Positions 41,816 to 50,953 of a DNA stretch of 64,000 nucleotides are shown in pieces (the first letter of the stretch is position 1; every line of letters begins with the position of its first letter). A program made the position numbers and the translations under genes. The DNA is taken from the NCBI GenBank assembly GCA_000421065.1, contig ATWD01000001.1, positions 1,170,001-1,234,000 on the forward strand. The letters run 5' to 3'. This stretch comes from Acidobacteriaceae bacterium TAA 166 (GTDB lineage: Bacteria; Acidobacteriota; Terriglobia; Terriglobales; Acidobacteriaceae). The notes beneath the pieces were generated by a model, which was given only the letters and a program-made list of their open reading frames with translations, had not been told where the DNA came from and did no database searches.

Positions 41816-44194
41816 CTAGGCTTCAACGAGTCCGTAGCGGCGCTGCCACTGTTGTTTGAGACGGACCCACACGGCCTCGCGCTCTTCGCGGGTGATGGAG
41901 GGATCGGGCTGCTCTACGAACTTTGCAGCTTCCGCCTTCGCGAGCTCGAGGAGGCCGCGGTCGCGAATGAGATTGGCGACACGGAACTCGGGCATGCCAG
42001 CCTGGCGGGTGCCGAAGAACTCGCCGGGGCCGCGCTGTTCGAGGTCGAGCTCGGCTAGTTCAAAACCATTTTGCGTCGCAACCATTGCGTTCAAGCGAGC
42101 GTCGGCCTGCTCGCTGACGCGGCCTCCGGTCATGAGGATGCAGAAGCTTTTGGCTGCTCCTCGGCCGACGCGGCCGCGGAGCTGGTGCATCTGGGCGAGA
42201 CCGAAACGCTCGGCGTGCTCGATGACCATGACGGAGGCGTTGGGGACGTCGACGCCGACTTCAATGACGGTGGTGGCGACGAGGACGTCGATCTCTCCGC
42301 GCTGGAAGCGGCGCATGACGACCTCTTTTTCGTCGGCGCTGAGGCGACCGTGCAGGAGGCCGAGGCGAAGGCCGGAGAGAGCGCCTGCGCGGAGGTCTTC
42401 GTACATGTCGGTGGCGGCGCGGAGGGGCTTGGCGGGAAAGAGGCCTTCGGGCCTGAAAGTTTTTTTCGACCTGGTGGGCTTCGCTGATTTGGCAGGGGCG
42501 CGCTTGGCGGCTTTGGACGGGGCTTTGGTTGCGGCCTGGGCTTTGGGGGCTTCGGCTTGAGCGGCCTCGGATGTCTCGTCGTGGGCGAAGTCGAGCTCGG
42601 GCTGGTCGTTCTTTGCGCCCTCGATGACGGGGTAGACGATGTAGGCCTGGCGTCCGCCGGCGACCTGTTTGCGCACGAAGCTCCAGACGTCGTCAGCTCG
42701 CTCTTCGGTGGTGCGGCGGGTGACGATGGGGGTGCGGCCGGGGGGAAGCTCGTCGATGACGCTGGTCTCGAGGTCGCCGTAGAGGGTGAGCGCGAGGGTG
42801 CGGGGGATGGGGGTCGCGGTCATGACGAGGACGTCGGGCTCGGCGGAGCGGCCGTCGGGGCCGGGCTTCTTCATCAGCTGGAAGCGCTGCTGCACGCCGA
42901 AGCGGTGCTGCTCGTCGACGATGACGAGGCCGAGGTTGTCGAAGTCGACCTTCTCTTCGATGAGGGCGTGGGTGCCGATGGCGAGCTCGGTCTCGCCGCG
43001 ATAGATGCGGCCCCGGGCCTCGCGCTTGGCCGCGTCGTCGAGCGAGCCGGTGAGTAGCGTGATGCGATAGGGGCGTCCGGTGCGGGGCGAGACGGCCTCG
43101 CCGAGCAGCTTGCGCGTGGAGAGATAGTGCTGGGTGGCGAGAATCTCGGTGGGGGCCATCAGCGCGGCCTGATAGCCATTCTCGATGGCGATGAGCGCGG
43201 CCTGGAGGGCGACGATGGTCTTGCCGGATCCGACGTCTCCCTGCAGGAGGCGGCGCATGGGCTGGGGTTTGCGCATGTCGGCGGCGATCTCGCCGAGGAC
43301 GAGCTTCTGCGCGGAGGTGGGATGGAAGGGCAGAATCTGCTTGAGGGCGCGGCGAACGCTCTCGCCGGTGGTGAAGGCGGTTCCCTCGCGCTCGCGCAGG
43401 CGGCGGCGCTTGAGCTCTAGGCCGAGCTCGAGGTAAAAAAACTCTTCGAAGATGAGACGGCGATGCCCTGGGGTTGCAGCCGACATGAGGTCGGCGATGG
43501 GGGTTCCGGCCTCGGGAAAGTGGACGGAGCGGAGGGCCTCGAGGCGGCTTGGGAGGGCGAGCCTTTGGAGAAGTGCAGGGGGGAGGGTCTCGGTGATTTG
43601 CGGCGGTGCGGAGAGATCTTTCTTCTCGGCTGCCAGCTCTTCGAACAGCGACCAGACGACGCGGCGCAGCCAGCGCGAGGTGAGCTTCGCACCCCAGGCG
43701 GTAGTTCCGCCGAGGAACTCATAGACGGGGACGATGCGGCCGACCTCGAGCGAGACGAACTCGGCCTCGGGCGAGTTGAGCGAGGGAAGAATCTCGAACT
43801 GAGGCTGGATGATCTTGAACTTGCCGACGGTGGAGCGCGAGGGCTCGAGCTTGCCGTAGAGCGCGATCATCTGGCCGGCCTGGAACTTGTCCTTGAGGTA
43901 GCTGCCGTGGAACCAGACGCATTTGACCGTGTCGAGGCCCTGGCCGACGGTGAGCTCGAAGAGCGGCATGGAACGGGTGCGCAGGAGCGCGGAGCCGCGG
44001 ACCTCGCCGATGACGGAGGCCATGGCACCGGCCTTGAGCTCGCGGATGGGGAGCGGGTTGAGACGGTCTTCGTAGCGGAAGGGCAGGTGGTAGAGGAGGT
44101 CTTCGACGGTCTCGACGCCGCGTTTGGCCAGGGCTTCGGCGACCCGCTCTCCTACACGCTTCACAAATTTGATGGGGGTCGAAAGCTCGAGCAT
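41816..44194 (-). CDS. recG: ATP-dependent DNA helicase RecG
   Basis: A 792-residue superfamily 2 helicase that reverses stalled replication forks. The wedge/OB domain is about 60-180. Walker A is RLLQGDVGSGKTIVALQAAL (near 315), Walker B VIVDEQHRFGVQQRFQ (near 425), and motif VI HQLRGRVGRG. Between the two helicase lobes, about residues 541-590, is an Ala/Lys/Pro-rich insertion (QAEAPKAQAATKAPSKAAKR region) that is foreign to the family and resembles a histone-like linker. The length is otherwise normal (about 690-700 in most bacteria). A truncated palindromic element separates it from polA. Confidence 0.93.
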   Translation of the reverse strand: MLELSTPIKFVKRVGERVAEALAKRGVETVEDLLYHLPFRYEDRLNPLPIRELKAGAMASVIGEVRGSALLRTRSMPLFELTVGQGLDTVKCVWFHGSYLKDKFQAGQMIALYGKLEPSRSTVGKFKIIQPQFEILPSLNSPEAEFVSLEVGRIVPVYEFLGGTTAWGAKLTSRWLRRVVWSLFEELAAEKKDLSAPPQITETLPPALLQRLALPSRLEALRSVHFPEAGTPIADLMSAATPGHRRLIFEEFFYLELGLELKRRRLREREGTAFTTGESVRRALKQILPFHPTSAQKLVLGEIAADMRKPQPMRRLLQGDVGSGKTIVALQAALIAIENGYQAALMAPTEILATQHYLSTRKLLGEAVSPRTGRPYRITLLTGSLDDAAKREARGRIYRGETELAIGTHALIEEKVDFDNLGLVIVDEQHRFGVQQRFQLMKKPGPDGRSAEPDVLVMTATPIPRTLALTLYGDLETSVIDELPPGRTPIVTRRTTEERADDVWSFVRKQVAGGRQAYIVYPVIEGAKNDQPELDFAHDETSEAAQAEAPKAQAATKAPSKAAKRAPAKSAKPTRSKKTFRPEGLFPAKPLRAATDMYEDLRAGALSGLRLGLLHGRLSADEKEVVMRRFQRGEIDVLVATTVIEVGVDVPNASVMVIEHAERFGLAQMHQLRGRVGRGAAKSFCILMTGGRVSEQADARLNAMVATQNGFELAELDLEQRGPGEFFGTRQAGMPEFRVANLIRDRGLLELAKAEAAKFVEQPDPSITREEREAVWVRLKQQWQRRYGLVEA

Positions 44195-44262
44195 CGGGGT
44201 CGGGACGTGAGATACAGATTCGATGCTATCAAGCTATGCTGGCCTTTGGAGAGGAGCCGGGG

Positions 44263-44730
44263 ATGGCGAAGCGGAGCGCAGGACTTCTGATGTATCGCAG
44301 GCGGTCTTCTGGGGTCGAGGTGTTTCTGGTCCATCCGGGAGGTCCGCTGTGGGCGAAGAAGGATCTGGGGGCGTGGGGAGTTCCGAAGGGGGAGTACGGC
44401 GAGGACGAGGAGCCGCTCGACGCCGCGCGGAGGGAGTTCCTGGAAGAGACGGGTTTCACCGCGAGCGGTGATTTTTTTGCGCTGGGCGAGGTGAAGCTGA
44501 AGAGCGGGAAGCGAGTGGCGGCCTGGGCGTTCGAGGGAGACTGCGATCCGGAGAAGCTGGTGAGCAACACCTGCGAGATCGAGTGGCCGCCGCGGTCCGG
44601 CAAGCGGATCGAGATTGTGGAGGTGGACCGGGGACGGTGGTTTTCGCCGGAAGAGGCGCTCGAATATATCCGGCTGGAGCAGCAACCTTTTCTGGATGCG
44701 CTGCGTAGACAGATCGAGGGCGGCGCATAA
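44263..44730 (+). CDS. NUDIX hydrolase
   Basis: A 155-residue hydrolase of nucleoside diphosphate derivatives. The Nudix box is complete: GEYGEDEEPLDAARREFLEE followed by TGF, with the metal-binding REFLEE. The surrounding sequence (DLGAWGVPKGEYG, ALEYIRLEQQPFLDALRRQI) resembles the MutT/NTP pyrophosphohydrolase group that hydrolyses 8-oxo-dGTP or Ap4A-like substrates; substrate is not shown. ATG 44263 (MAKRSAGLL) follows GAGGAG; an earlier in-frame ATG at 44236 is possible. The gene is divergent from recG. Confidence 0.87.
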   Translation: MAKRSAGLLMYRRRSSGVEVFLVHPGGPLWAKKDLGAWGVPKGEYGEDEEPLDAARREFLEETGFTASGDFFALGEVKLKSGKRVAAWAFEGDCDPEKLVSNTCEIEWPPRSGKRIEIVEVDRGRWFSPEEALEYIRLEQQPFLDALRRQIEGGA

Positions 44731-44773
44731 AGCGCGCCTGCTAAACTTGCGCTAGCTCAATCCACGAGAATCC

Positions 44774-45676
44774 ATGGCAATCGTTGAACTTCAGAAGGTC
44801 CGCAAAGCTTACGACACGAAGGTCGCTGTCGTCGATCTAAGCTTCCGCATCGAGCAGGGCAGCATGTTCGGTCTGCTGGGACCGAATGGATCGGGAAAGA
44901 CCTCCTCCATCCGCATGATGATCGGAATGACGGTTCCGGACTCGGGTTCGGTGAGGCTGTTCGACCAGCCCTTCGACCGCAAAAACCTCCATCGCGTTGG
45001 GTATCTGCCGGAGGAGCGCGGTCTGTATAAGAAGATGAAGGTGATCGATCAGCTGATCTTCCTGGGCGAGCTGCACGGCCTGGACGCGGTGACGGCGAGC
45101 AAGCGCGCGCACGCCTGGTGCGAACGGATGGAGATCACCGAGGCGATTCCGAAGAAGACCGAAGAGCTGTCGAAGGGCATGCAGCAGAAGATCCAGTTCA
45201 TCGCCGCGCTGATGCACGAGCCGGAACTGATCATCATGGACGAGCCCTTCAGCGGCCTGGACCCGGTGAACGCTACGCTGCTGCAGGATACTTTGATCGA
45301 TCTGCACAAGCAGGGGCGGACGGTGCTATTTTCGACGCATCGCATGGACCAAGTGGAGAAGATGTGCGACACGATCTGCCTGATCCACCGCGGCAATCTC
45401 GTTCTGTCGGGGCCGATGCAGGAGATCAAGTCGCGCTATCCGAAGAATCGGGTGCAGATGGTCTTCGAGGGCGATGCCTCGTTTTTGAATAACCCGAACG
45501 TCGAGAGCGCCAAGAACTATAACGGCATGGCGGAGATTAAGCTGCGGGAGGGCGCGGACGCGCAGCCGGTGCTGGCCGAGGCGGTCGCGAAGGCGCGCAT
45601 CTCGCGCTTCGAGGTGATGGAACCGACGCTGGAAGAGATCTTTATCGAGACCGTAGGAGGCCGAGTCGATGCGTAA
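44774..45676 (+). CDS. ABC transporter ATP-binding protein (NatA-like)
   Basis: A 300-residue ATPase. Walker A GPNGSGKTSSIRM, signature LSKGMQQKIQFIAALM, Walker B LIIMDEPFSGLDPVN and the His-switch VLFSTHRMDQ are present. The C-terminal 80 residues form the extra domain typical of NatA. It energises the permease encoded next, with which it overlaps by 8 bases (translational coupling). The pair resembles the Na+ efflux system NatAB, but related pairs export drugs or peptides, so the substrate is open. ATG 44774 is a clear start. Confidence 0.9.
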   Translation: MAIVELQKVRKAYDTKVAVVDLSFRIEQGSMFGLLGPNGSGKTSSIRMMIGMTVPDSGSVRLFDQPFDRKNLHRVGYLPEERGLYKKMKVIDQLIFLGELHGLDAVTASKRAHAWCERMEITEAIPKKTEELSKGMQQKIQFIAALMHEPELIIMDEPFSGLDPVNATLLQDTLIDLHKQGRTVLFSTHRMDQVEKMCDTICLIHRGNLVLSGPMQEIKSRYPKNRVQMVFEGDASFLNNPNVESAKNYNGMAEIKLREGADAQPVLAEAVAKARISRFEVMEPTLEEIFIETVGGRVDA

Positions 45677-46907
45677 TGTGTGGCTGATCGCAAAGCGCGA
45701 GTACCTGGAGCGGGTTCGCACCAAGGCCTTCCTGATCTCGACGCTGATGATTCCTCTGCTGATGGGCGGGGGCATCGTGGGTTCGATTCTGGCGGGAAGT
45801 AAATCGAAGCCGAGCTCACACATCACGGTGGTCTCGCCGGACCAGCAGCTGGCCCTCGATCTGCAGAAGGAGCTGGAGCACGGCAAGGAGAGCCGGATGA
45901 CGGTGGATGTGGTCTCGCCGGGCAACAGCTCGACGCGGACGACGCTGGATGGGATGCTGGCGGACAAGCAGCTGGACGGGTATCTCTGGATCACGCCGGG
46001 AGCGAAGACAGGCGAGCGCCCGAGCTTCTCGTATACGCCGCGTTCGACGGCGGATATCAGCACCAAGGAGACGATCACATCTTCCCTTCACACGGTTCTG
46101 ATGCGCGAGCGGTTGTCGCATGACGGCATCGTCGCGGGCGAGGTGAGCGCCTTGATGGAGCCGGTCAAAGTGGATACGACCCAGGCCGGAAAGAGTGCGG
46201 ACACGGTCTCGAGCTTTGTTGCGATCTATGTTCTCTTCTTCCTGATGTACATGGTGATTCTGCTGTATGGGATGAACGTGGCCCGGTCGATCATCGAGGA
46301 GAAGACCTCGCGCGTCTTTGAGGTTCTGCTGGCGACGATCAGGCCGGAGGAGATGATGGCGGGCAAGGTGATCGGCGTGGGCTCGGTGGGGCTGACGCAG
46401 GTTGCGGTGTGGCTGCTGACGGCAGTCCTGCTGACCAGCAGCTCGCTGATCGGAGCCGTCGCCGGGGGCAACGTACACGTCTCGCTCAGCCCGATGCAGA
46501 TCATCTTTTTCGTCGTCTACTTCCTTCTGGGCTATCTGCTTTATTCGTCGATCGCCGCGGCTCTGGGAGCCATGGTGAACTCCGAGCAGGAGCTGCAGCA
46601 GCTGAATATGTTTCTGGTGATGCCGCTGGCGGGGTGCATGTTTGCGCTGGCTCCGGTGATCAGCAATCCCAGTGGAACCGTCGCCCGGGTGATCTCGCTG
46701 ATCCCCTTCTGCACGCCGCTAATTATGTATCTGCGCATCTCGCTGGCGACGCCGCCGATGTGGGAGATTGCGCTTTCGATCGTGCTGATGCTGGTGACGA
46801 TCTATGCGATCCTGTGGGTCGCGAGCCGCATCTACCGCGTAGGAATCCTGATGTACGGCAAGCGGCCGAATCTTCCGGAGATCATGCGCTGGCTGAAGTA
46901 CAGCTAG
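45669..46907 (+). CDS. ABC transporter permease (NatB-like)
   Basis: A 412-residue inner-membrane protein. One helix (about 18-38) precedes a large periplasmic domain (about 40-180), followed by five more helices (about 183-400), the ABC-2 permease layout. The motif NVARSIIEEKTSRVFEVLLA, with the cytosolic coupling helix, is typical of NatB/YhaP. It overlaps the ATPase gene by 8 bases. Sodium or drug export is inferred from family only. Confidence 0.9.
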   Translation: MRNVWLIAKREYLERVRTKAFLISTLMIPLLMGGGIVGSILAGSKSKPSSHITVVSPDQQLALDLQKELEHGKESRMTVDVVSPGNSSTRTTLDGMLADKQLDGYLWITPGAKTGERPSFSYTPRSTADISTKETITSSLHTVLMRERLSHDGIVAGEVSALMEPVKVDTTQAGKSADTVSSFVAIYVLFFLMYMVILLYGMNVARSIIEEKTSRVFEVLLATIRPEEMMAGKVIGVGSVGLTQVAVWLLTAVLLTSSSLIGAVAGGNVHVSLSPMQIIFFVVYFLLGYLLYSSIAAALGAMVNSEQELQQLNMFLVMPLAGCMFALAPVISNPSGTVARVISLIPFCTPLIMYLRISLATPPMWEIALSIVLMLVTIYAILWVASRIYRVGILMYGKRPNLPEIMRWLKYS

Positions 46908-46924
46908 GCCTGGGCGACAGAGAC

Positions 46925-47572
46925 GTGGCCTCGAACTACACCTTCAAGCAGCGTATGGCACTCGCCATCGTTCCCCGGCTGGCGTACATGGTCATCTGCC
47001 TGCTGGGGGTGACGCTGCGCTTCGAGGATATCGCCGAAGAGGGCGCGGAGCCGGCTTACCTGACGCCTCCGCCGTTGATCTATGCGCTGTGGCACCGGTG
47101 CCTGCTGGCCTGCGCGTGGAGGTTTCGGCAGGGTGGGATTCACATTCTGATCAGCCAGAGCTTCGATGGCGAGCTGATCGCCCGCACGGTGGAGCAGCTG
47201 GGATTTGTAGCAGTGCGGGGATCGAGCTCGCGGGATGGCGCGGCGGGTCTGCGCAGTTTGCAGCGGGCTTATCTCGCGGGGAACTACTGCGCGGTGACGG
47301 CGGATGGGCCGCGGGGGCCGGTGTACCGGGCAAAACCGGGGGTGACGCAGCTGGGACAGAGTGTGAACGCGCCGGTGGGGGCGATCTATCTGCATCCGGA
47401 GCGAGCGTGGGTGCTGCGCTCGTGGGACCGGTTTATGATCCCGAAGCCTTTTTCGCGCGTGACGGTGGGGTGGGCCGCGCCGGTCGCGGCGGAGCGTGAG
47501 GCGGTGCAGGCGGCGCTCGAGCGCTCGGTCGAGATCGCGGAGTCGCGCACGGGGACGCGGTTTCGATTCTGA
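46925..47572 (+). CDS. Lysophospholipid acyltransferase family protein (DUF374)
   Basis: A 215-residue membrane-associated acyltransferase of the DUF374 group, related to lipid A acyltransferases (LpxL/LpxM). Blocks include ALWHRCLLACAWRFRQGG, ISQSFDGELIARTVEQLG, RGSSSRDGAAGLRSLQRAYL and TADGPRGPVYRAKPGVTQLG, the last being the typical DUF374 substrate loop. The GTG at 46925 is chosen because VASNYTFKQRMALAIVP aligns with relatives; ATG 46955 is an alternative. It starts 18 bases past the permease, so it is probably the third gene of that operon. Acyl acceptor is inferred. Confidence 0.85.
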   Translation: MASNYTFKQRMALAIVPRLAYMVICLLGVTLRFEDIAEEGAEPAYLTPPPLIYALWHRCLLACAWRFRQGGIHILISQSFDGELIARTVEQLGFVAVRGSSSRDGAAGLRSLQRAYLAGNYCAVTADGPRGPVYRAKPGVTQLGQSVNAPVGAIYLHPERAWVLRSWDRFMIPKPFSRVTVGWAAPVAAEREAVQAALERSVEIAESRTGTRFRF

Positions 47573-47580
47573 CGACTAAG

Positions 47581-47603
47581 GCAGTGGGTCCGCGCGGCAG
47601 CGC
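47581..47603. repeat. Palindromic intergenic element, copy 14 (right outer arm only)
   Basis: GCAGTGGGTCCGCGCGGCAGCGC, a right outer arm of the GCGCTGCC sub-type, without its left partner. It fills the gap between the acyltransferase stop and the queA start. Confidence 0.6.
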
Positions 47604-47606
47604 AAA

Positions 47607-48743
47607 ATGCATCGATACGACCTAGAATGGAAGGCAGTGCGCGTCGATGCGTTTCATTTCGATCTGCCTGAGGAGCTGATCGCTCAGGCTCCTCCGCCGG
47701 TACGCGGATTGAGCCGCATGCTGGTGCTCGACCGTCGCAGACGCGAGCATCGCGACAGCTTCTTTCGCGATCTTCCGGAGCTGCTCTCCCCGGGCGATCT
47801 TCTGGTGCTGAACGACAGCCGGGTGATTCCGGCGCGACTCTACGCGACGCGAGCGAGGGGTGCGAGTACGCAGGCCAGCTCGCCTGATCCTACAGGCCGA
47901 ATTGAGGTGCTGTTGACGCAGCAGTTGGGCCCGCAGGAGTGGACGGCACTGGTTCGGCCGGGACGGAAGGTGCAGGTTGGGGAGCGGCTGCAGTTTGCGG
48001 CTGCGGGAGACCCGACACCGCTGCTTGAGGCGGAGGTGATCGAGGCCGGAGAGTTCGGCGAGCGGACACTGCGTTTTGCTCCGACGACGGAGTTTCTGGG
48101 CATTCTCGACCGCATCGGGCACATGCCTCTGCCGCCGTATATCCATCGCGAGGACACCGCCGAAGACCGCGACCGTTATCAGACGGTCTTCTCGCATGAG
48201 CCGGGATCGGCGGCGGCTCCGACGGCGGGACTGCACTTCACGCCGGAGATTCTGGAGCAGATTCGTGCGCGCGGGGTGGAGATTGCAACGGTCACACTGC
48301 ATGTGGGGCTGGGAACCTTTCAGCCCGTGCGAGCGGAGACCGTCGAGGAGATTCATTTGCACTCCGAGCGCTATACGCTGCCGGAGGCGACGGCCGAGGC
48401 GCTCAATCGGGCTCTGCGCAAAAGGCGGCGCATCATCGCTGCCGGAACGACGACGACACGAACGCTGGAGCACTGCGCGCATATTGCCTCGAGCGATGCC
48501 TTCGAGCCGCATGCGGGGCTGACGCTGCATCCGCACTCGGGGGAGACGAGCATCTTTCTGCATCCGGGGTATGAGTTTCGCGTCATCAGCGGGCTGCTGA
48601 CGAACTTTCATCTTCCGCAGTCGACGCTGCTGATGCTGGTGAGCGCCTTTGCGGGCCGGGAGACGGTGCTGGCGGCATATGCGCATGCGGTGCGGGAGAG
48701 GTATCGGTTCTTCTCTTATGGGGATTGCATGTTGATTCTTTGA
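47607..48743 (+). CDS. queA: S-adenosylmethionine:tRNA ribosyltransferase-isomerase
   Basis: A 378-residue cytosolic enzyme of queuosine synthesis, adding ribosyl from AdoMet to preQ1 in tRNA to make epoxyqueuosine. [15 protein letters not shown] near the start, [38 protein letters not shown]-like block, [14 protein letters not shown]-like stretch and TTTTRTLE are family signatures. The conserved protein may start at a GTG at 47637 ([14 protein letters not shown]); the ATG at 47607 lies in the repeat flank. Its stop codon TGA is made by the next palindromic element. No tgt gene is adjacent. Confidence 0.93.
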   Translation: MHRYDLEWKAVRVDAFHFDLPEELIAQAPPPVRGLSRMLVLDRRRREHRDSFFRDLPELLSPGDLLVLNDSRVIPARLYATRARGASTQASSPDPTGRIEVLLTQQLGPQEWTALVRPGRKVQVGERLQFAAAGDPTPLLEAEVIEAGEFGERTLRFAPTTEFLGILDRIGHMPLPPYIHREDTAEDRDRYQTVFSHEPGSAAAPTAGLHFTPEILEQIRARGVEIATVTLHVGLGTFQPVRAETVEEIHLHSERYTLPEATAEALNRALRKRRRIIAAGTTTTRTLEHCAHIASSDAFEPHAGLTLHPHSGETSIFLHPGYEFRVISGLLTNFHLPQSTLLMLVSAFAGRETVLAAYAHAVRERYRFFSYGDCMLIL

Positions 48744-48960
48744 TGGCCTGCCGGGCCCACTGCGCGGTCCTTCGCGGACGGCGGGTGAGCCTTGGGCACG
48801 GGCCTCCCATTGGTCGGCGCGAGAATCTTCGCAAGCGACCAACGGGAGCCCCATCCCAAAGGGCAAATACGCGTCACGAAGTGACCGCCCATACCGGGGG
48901 CCCCACAAACAGGTCTTCGTTTGTGGGGTGGAAGAGCGCAGTGGGTCCGCACGGCAGCGA
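48741..48960. repeat. Nested palindromic intergenic element, copy 15 (composite, longest)
   Basis: TGATGGCCTGCCGGGCCCAC at the left end supplies the queA stop codon (TGA at 48741-48743). Inner arms CTCCCATTGGTCGG / CGACCAACGGGAGCCCC are intact, the right middle arm GCGTCACGAAGTGACCGCCC is intact, and between it and the right outer arm lies the hairpin module ATACCGGGGGCCCCACAAAC / GTTTGTGGGGTGG. The left middle arm is replaced by a short hairpin GTCCTTCGCGGAC. It lies between convergent genes queA and glgC. Confidence 0.85.
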
Positions 48961-48977
48961 TCTTTTTCACCCACAAC

Positions 48978-50252
48978 CTAAGTTGTGATGTTTGGACTCG
49001 CGCCTTGTTGAAGAAAGCCAGGCGAGACAGGGTTCTCATAAACGGAGTAGTCGCGGGTGACAACCGTCAGGCCGCTCGAGGAGACGAAGTAGTTCTTCTT
49101 ATCCTCCTGCGGGTCGTAGCCGATGACGGTTCCGTCGGGGATGTGGACGTCGCGGTCGATGATGGCGTGGCGGATGCGGCAGTGCCGACCGATGTTGACG
49201 TGCGAAAAGATGATGGATGAATCGACGTCGGCGTAGGAGTTGACGCGAACGTCCTGCGAGAGAACGGAGTTGCGAATGACCGCTCCGGAGACGATGGAGC
49301 CGGCCGAGACGATGGAGTTGATGGCCATGCCGGTGCGACCGGGCTCGCCGAAGACGAACTTGGCGGGAGGGTACTGATAGGGTCGTGTGCGCATGGGCCA
49401 GGACTTGTCGTAGAGGTTGAAGGTCGGCGAGACCGAGGCCACGTCCATGTTGGCCTCGTAGTAGGCCTCGAGCGTTCCTACGTCGCGCCAGTAGAGCGCC
49501 TGCTGCTTGTTCTCATCGACGAAGTTATAGGCCTGCATCCTGGCGCGGCCGAGGATGTTGGGAAGGATGTTGTGCCCGAAGTCGTGCTTGGACTGCGGGT
49601 CGTCGGCATCCCGGATGAGCTCGGGAAGGAGGACGTCGGTGTTGAAGATGTAGATGCCCATGGAGACGTCGACCATGTCGGGGTTGAAGGGCGAGCGGAT
49701 GCTGGTCTCTTTGGGCTTCTCGATGAAGCCGGTGACGTCGCCGTTGCGGGCGACCTCGACGACACCGAAGGAGGCAACCTCCGTCGGCTGCACGGGCAGG
49801 GTGGCGATGGTCACGTCGGCCCCGGTGTTGCAGTGGTGCTCGAGCATGAGGGCGTAGTTCATCTTGTAGATGTGATCGCCGGAGAGGATGATCACGTACT
49901 TGGGCTGCTCGGAGCCGATGGAGTAGATGTTTTGGTAGACGGCGTCGGCGGTTCCCTGGTACCAGGACTTGGAGACGCGCTGCATGGGCGGAAGGATCTC
50001 GATGAACTCGCCGAGCTCGTTGCCGACGACCGAGCCCCAGCCCTCGCGGATGTGGCGGTTAAGGGAGAGCGCCTTGTACTGGGTGAGGATGTAGACCTTG
50101 CGCAGGTCGGAGTTGATGCAGTTGGAGAGGGTGATATCGATGATGCGGTATTGACCGGCGAAGGGTACTGCAGGCTTGGCGCGATCACGGGTCAAGGGGA
50201 AAAGACGTTCACCGGCACCACCGGCTAGCAGAACTCCAAGCGTATCTCTCAT
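48978..50252 (-). CDS. glgC: Glucose-1-phosphate adenylyltransferase
   Basis: A 424-residue enzyme making ADP-glucose for glycogen synthesis. The nucleotidyl motif LLAGGAGERLFPLTRDRAKP and the following PAVPFAGQYRIIDITLSN are at the start; DHIYKMNYALMLEHH and the glucose-1-phosphate site GFIEKP are present; the last third is a left-handed beta-helix (IVSAGSIVSGAVIRNSVLSQ). ATG 50252 follows GAGG by 9 bases; the frame is open to 50303. Convergent with queA. Allosteric control is expected for the family but not shown here. Confidence 0.94.
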   Translation of the reverse strand: MRDTLGVLLAGGAGERLFPLTRDRAKPAVPFAGQYRIIDITLSNCINSDLRKVYILTQYKALSLNRHIREGWGSVVGNELGEFIEILPPMQRVSKSWYQGTADAVYQNIYSIGSEQPKYVIILSGDHIYKMNYALMLEHHCNTGADVTIATLPVQPTEVASFGVVEVARNGDVTGFIEKPKETSIRSPFNPDMVDVSMGIYIFNTDVLLPELIRDADDPQSKHDFGHNILPNILGRARMQAYNFVDENKQQALYWRDVGTLEAYYEANMDVASVSPTFNLYDKSWPMRTRPYQYPPAKFVFGEPGRTGMAINSIVSAGSIVSGAVIRNSVLSQDVRVNSYADVDSSIIFSHVNIGRHCRIRHAIIDRDVHIPDGTVIGYDPQEDKKNYFVSSSGLTVVTRDYSVYENPVSPGFLQQGASPNITT

Positions 50253-50419
50253 CTCTTGCGACCTCGGGCAGATCCCTAAGGGACCGACAGTGTTGGGATG
50301 CACAAAACAATGCGCACGACCGGTGAAGAGACGTGAGTCTATCAGAGAAAGTTAAATTTTAGTCGCAGGAAGGTGCAAGCTTTTGCGGAGGATATACGAT
50401 TCGGGCGATAGCCGACAGG

Positions 50420-50455
50420 GAAAGCGGACGCCCCCCGGGGAGATCCGCCTTTTCC
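50420..50455. terminator. Hairpin downstream of the gene at 50457
   Basis: AAAGCGGACG...GATCCGCCTTTT with a G/C-rich loop, followed on the plus strand by TTTTCCG. On the minus strand it immediately follows the stop of the small acidic-protein gene, with a shorter T-run, so it probably acts for that gene. Confidence 0.5.
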
Positions 50456-50456
50456 G

Positions 50457-50747
50457 TTACTCGCGCGCTTCGAATCCGGCGTCACCAACGCTGATGCGGA
50501 GGGACTTGAGGAAGGTAAGGTCGCCGGTCGTGAAGGGACCTTCGATCTCGGCATCTCCATCTTCTTCTTCCGTGGCCGAGTCGACCTCGTTGAGGCCGAT
50601 GGTAGCCTCGAGCATCAGCAGGACATCAAAACCCTGTTCGCGGATGTCCTTGACGACCACGGCAATGTCCTCGGACTCGGATACGGTCTCGTGGATCGCT
50701 TCGCCAAGTTTCTGGATGAGGTTTTTAACCTTTTGATTCAATGCCAC
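50457..50747 (-). CDS. Small acidic hypothetical protein
   Basis: A 96-residue soluble protein I do not recognise. The N-terminal half is a helix (MALNQKVKNLIQKLGEAIHE, TVSESEDIAVVVKDIREQGF), the middle is a strongly acidic stretch (VDSATEEEDGDAEIEGP), and the end is FTTGDLTFLKSLRISVGDAG. No signal peptide or membrane segment. It is transcribed away from glgC and ends just before a hairpin. No function can be named. Confidence 0.7.
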   Translation of the reverse strand: MALNQKVKNLIQKLGEAIHETVSESEDIAVVVKDIREQGFDVLLMLEATIGLNEVDSATEEEDGDAEIEGPFTTGDLTFLKSLRISVGDAGFEARE

Positions 50748-50953
50748 CTCCGGGCTGCTCGATATACGTCTGACCTCGCATCGGGTATTCCCGGCTGAAG
50801 GAGACCGGCGGGAACGGCATTGCGGGTGCTACGAACTGAGGACAGAATACGCTCATCGCGGAGCGGGCTGCAATGAGATTGACGTTCGAGGGGGCACATT
50901 GGTGAGTTCCCTTTTCCGCCTTCGGGGAAGGTCCGCTTCGATGAAGAATGGAT

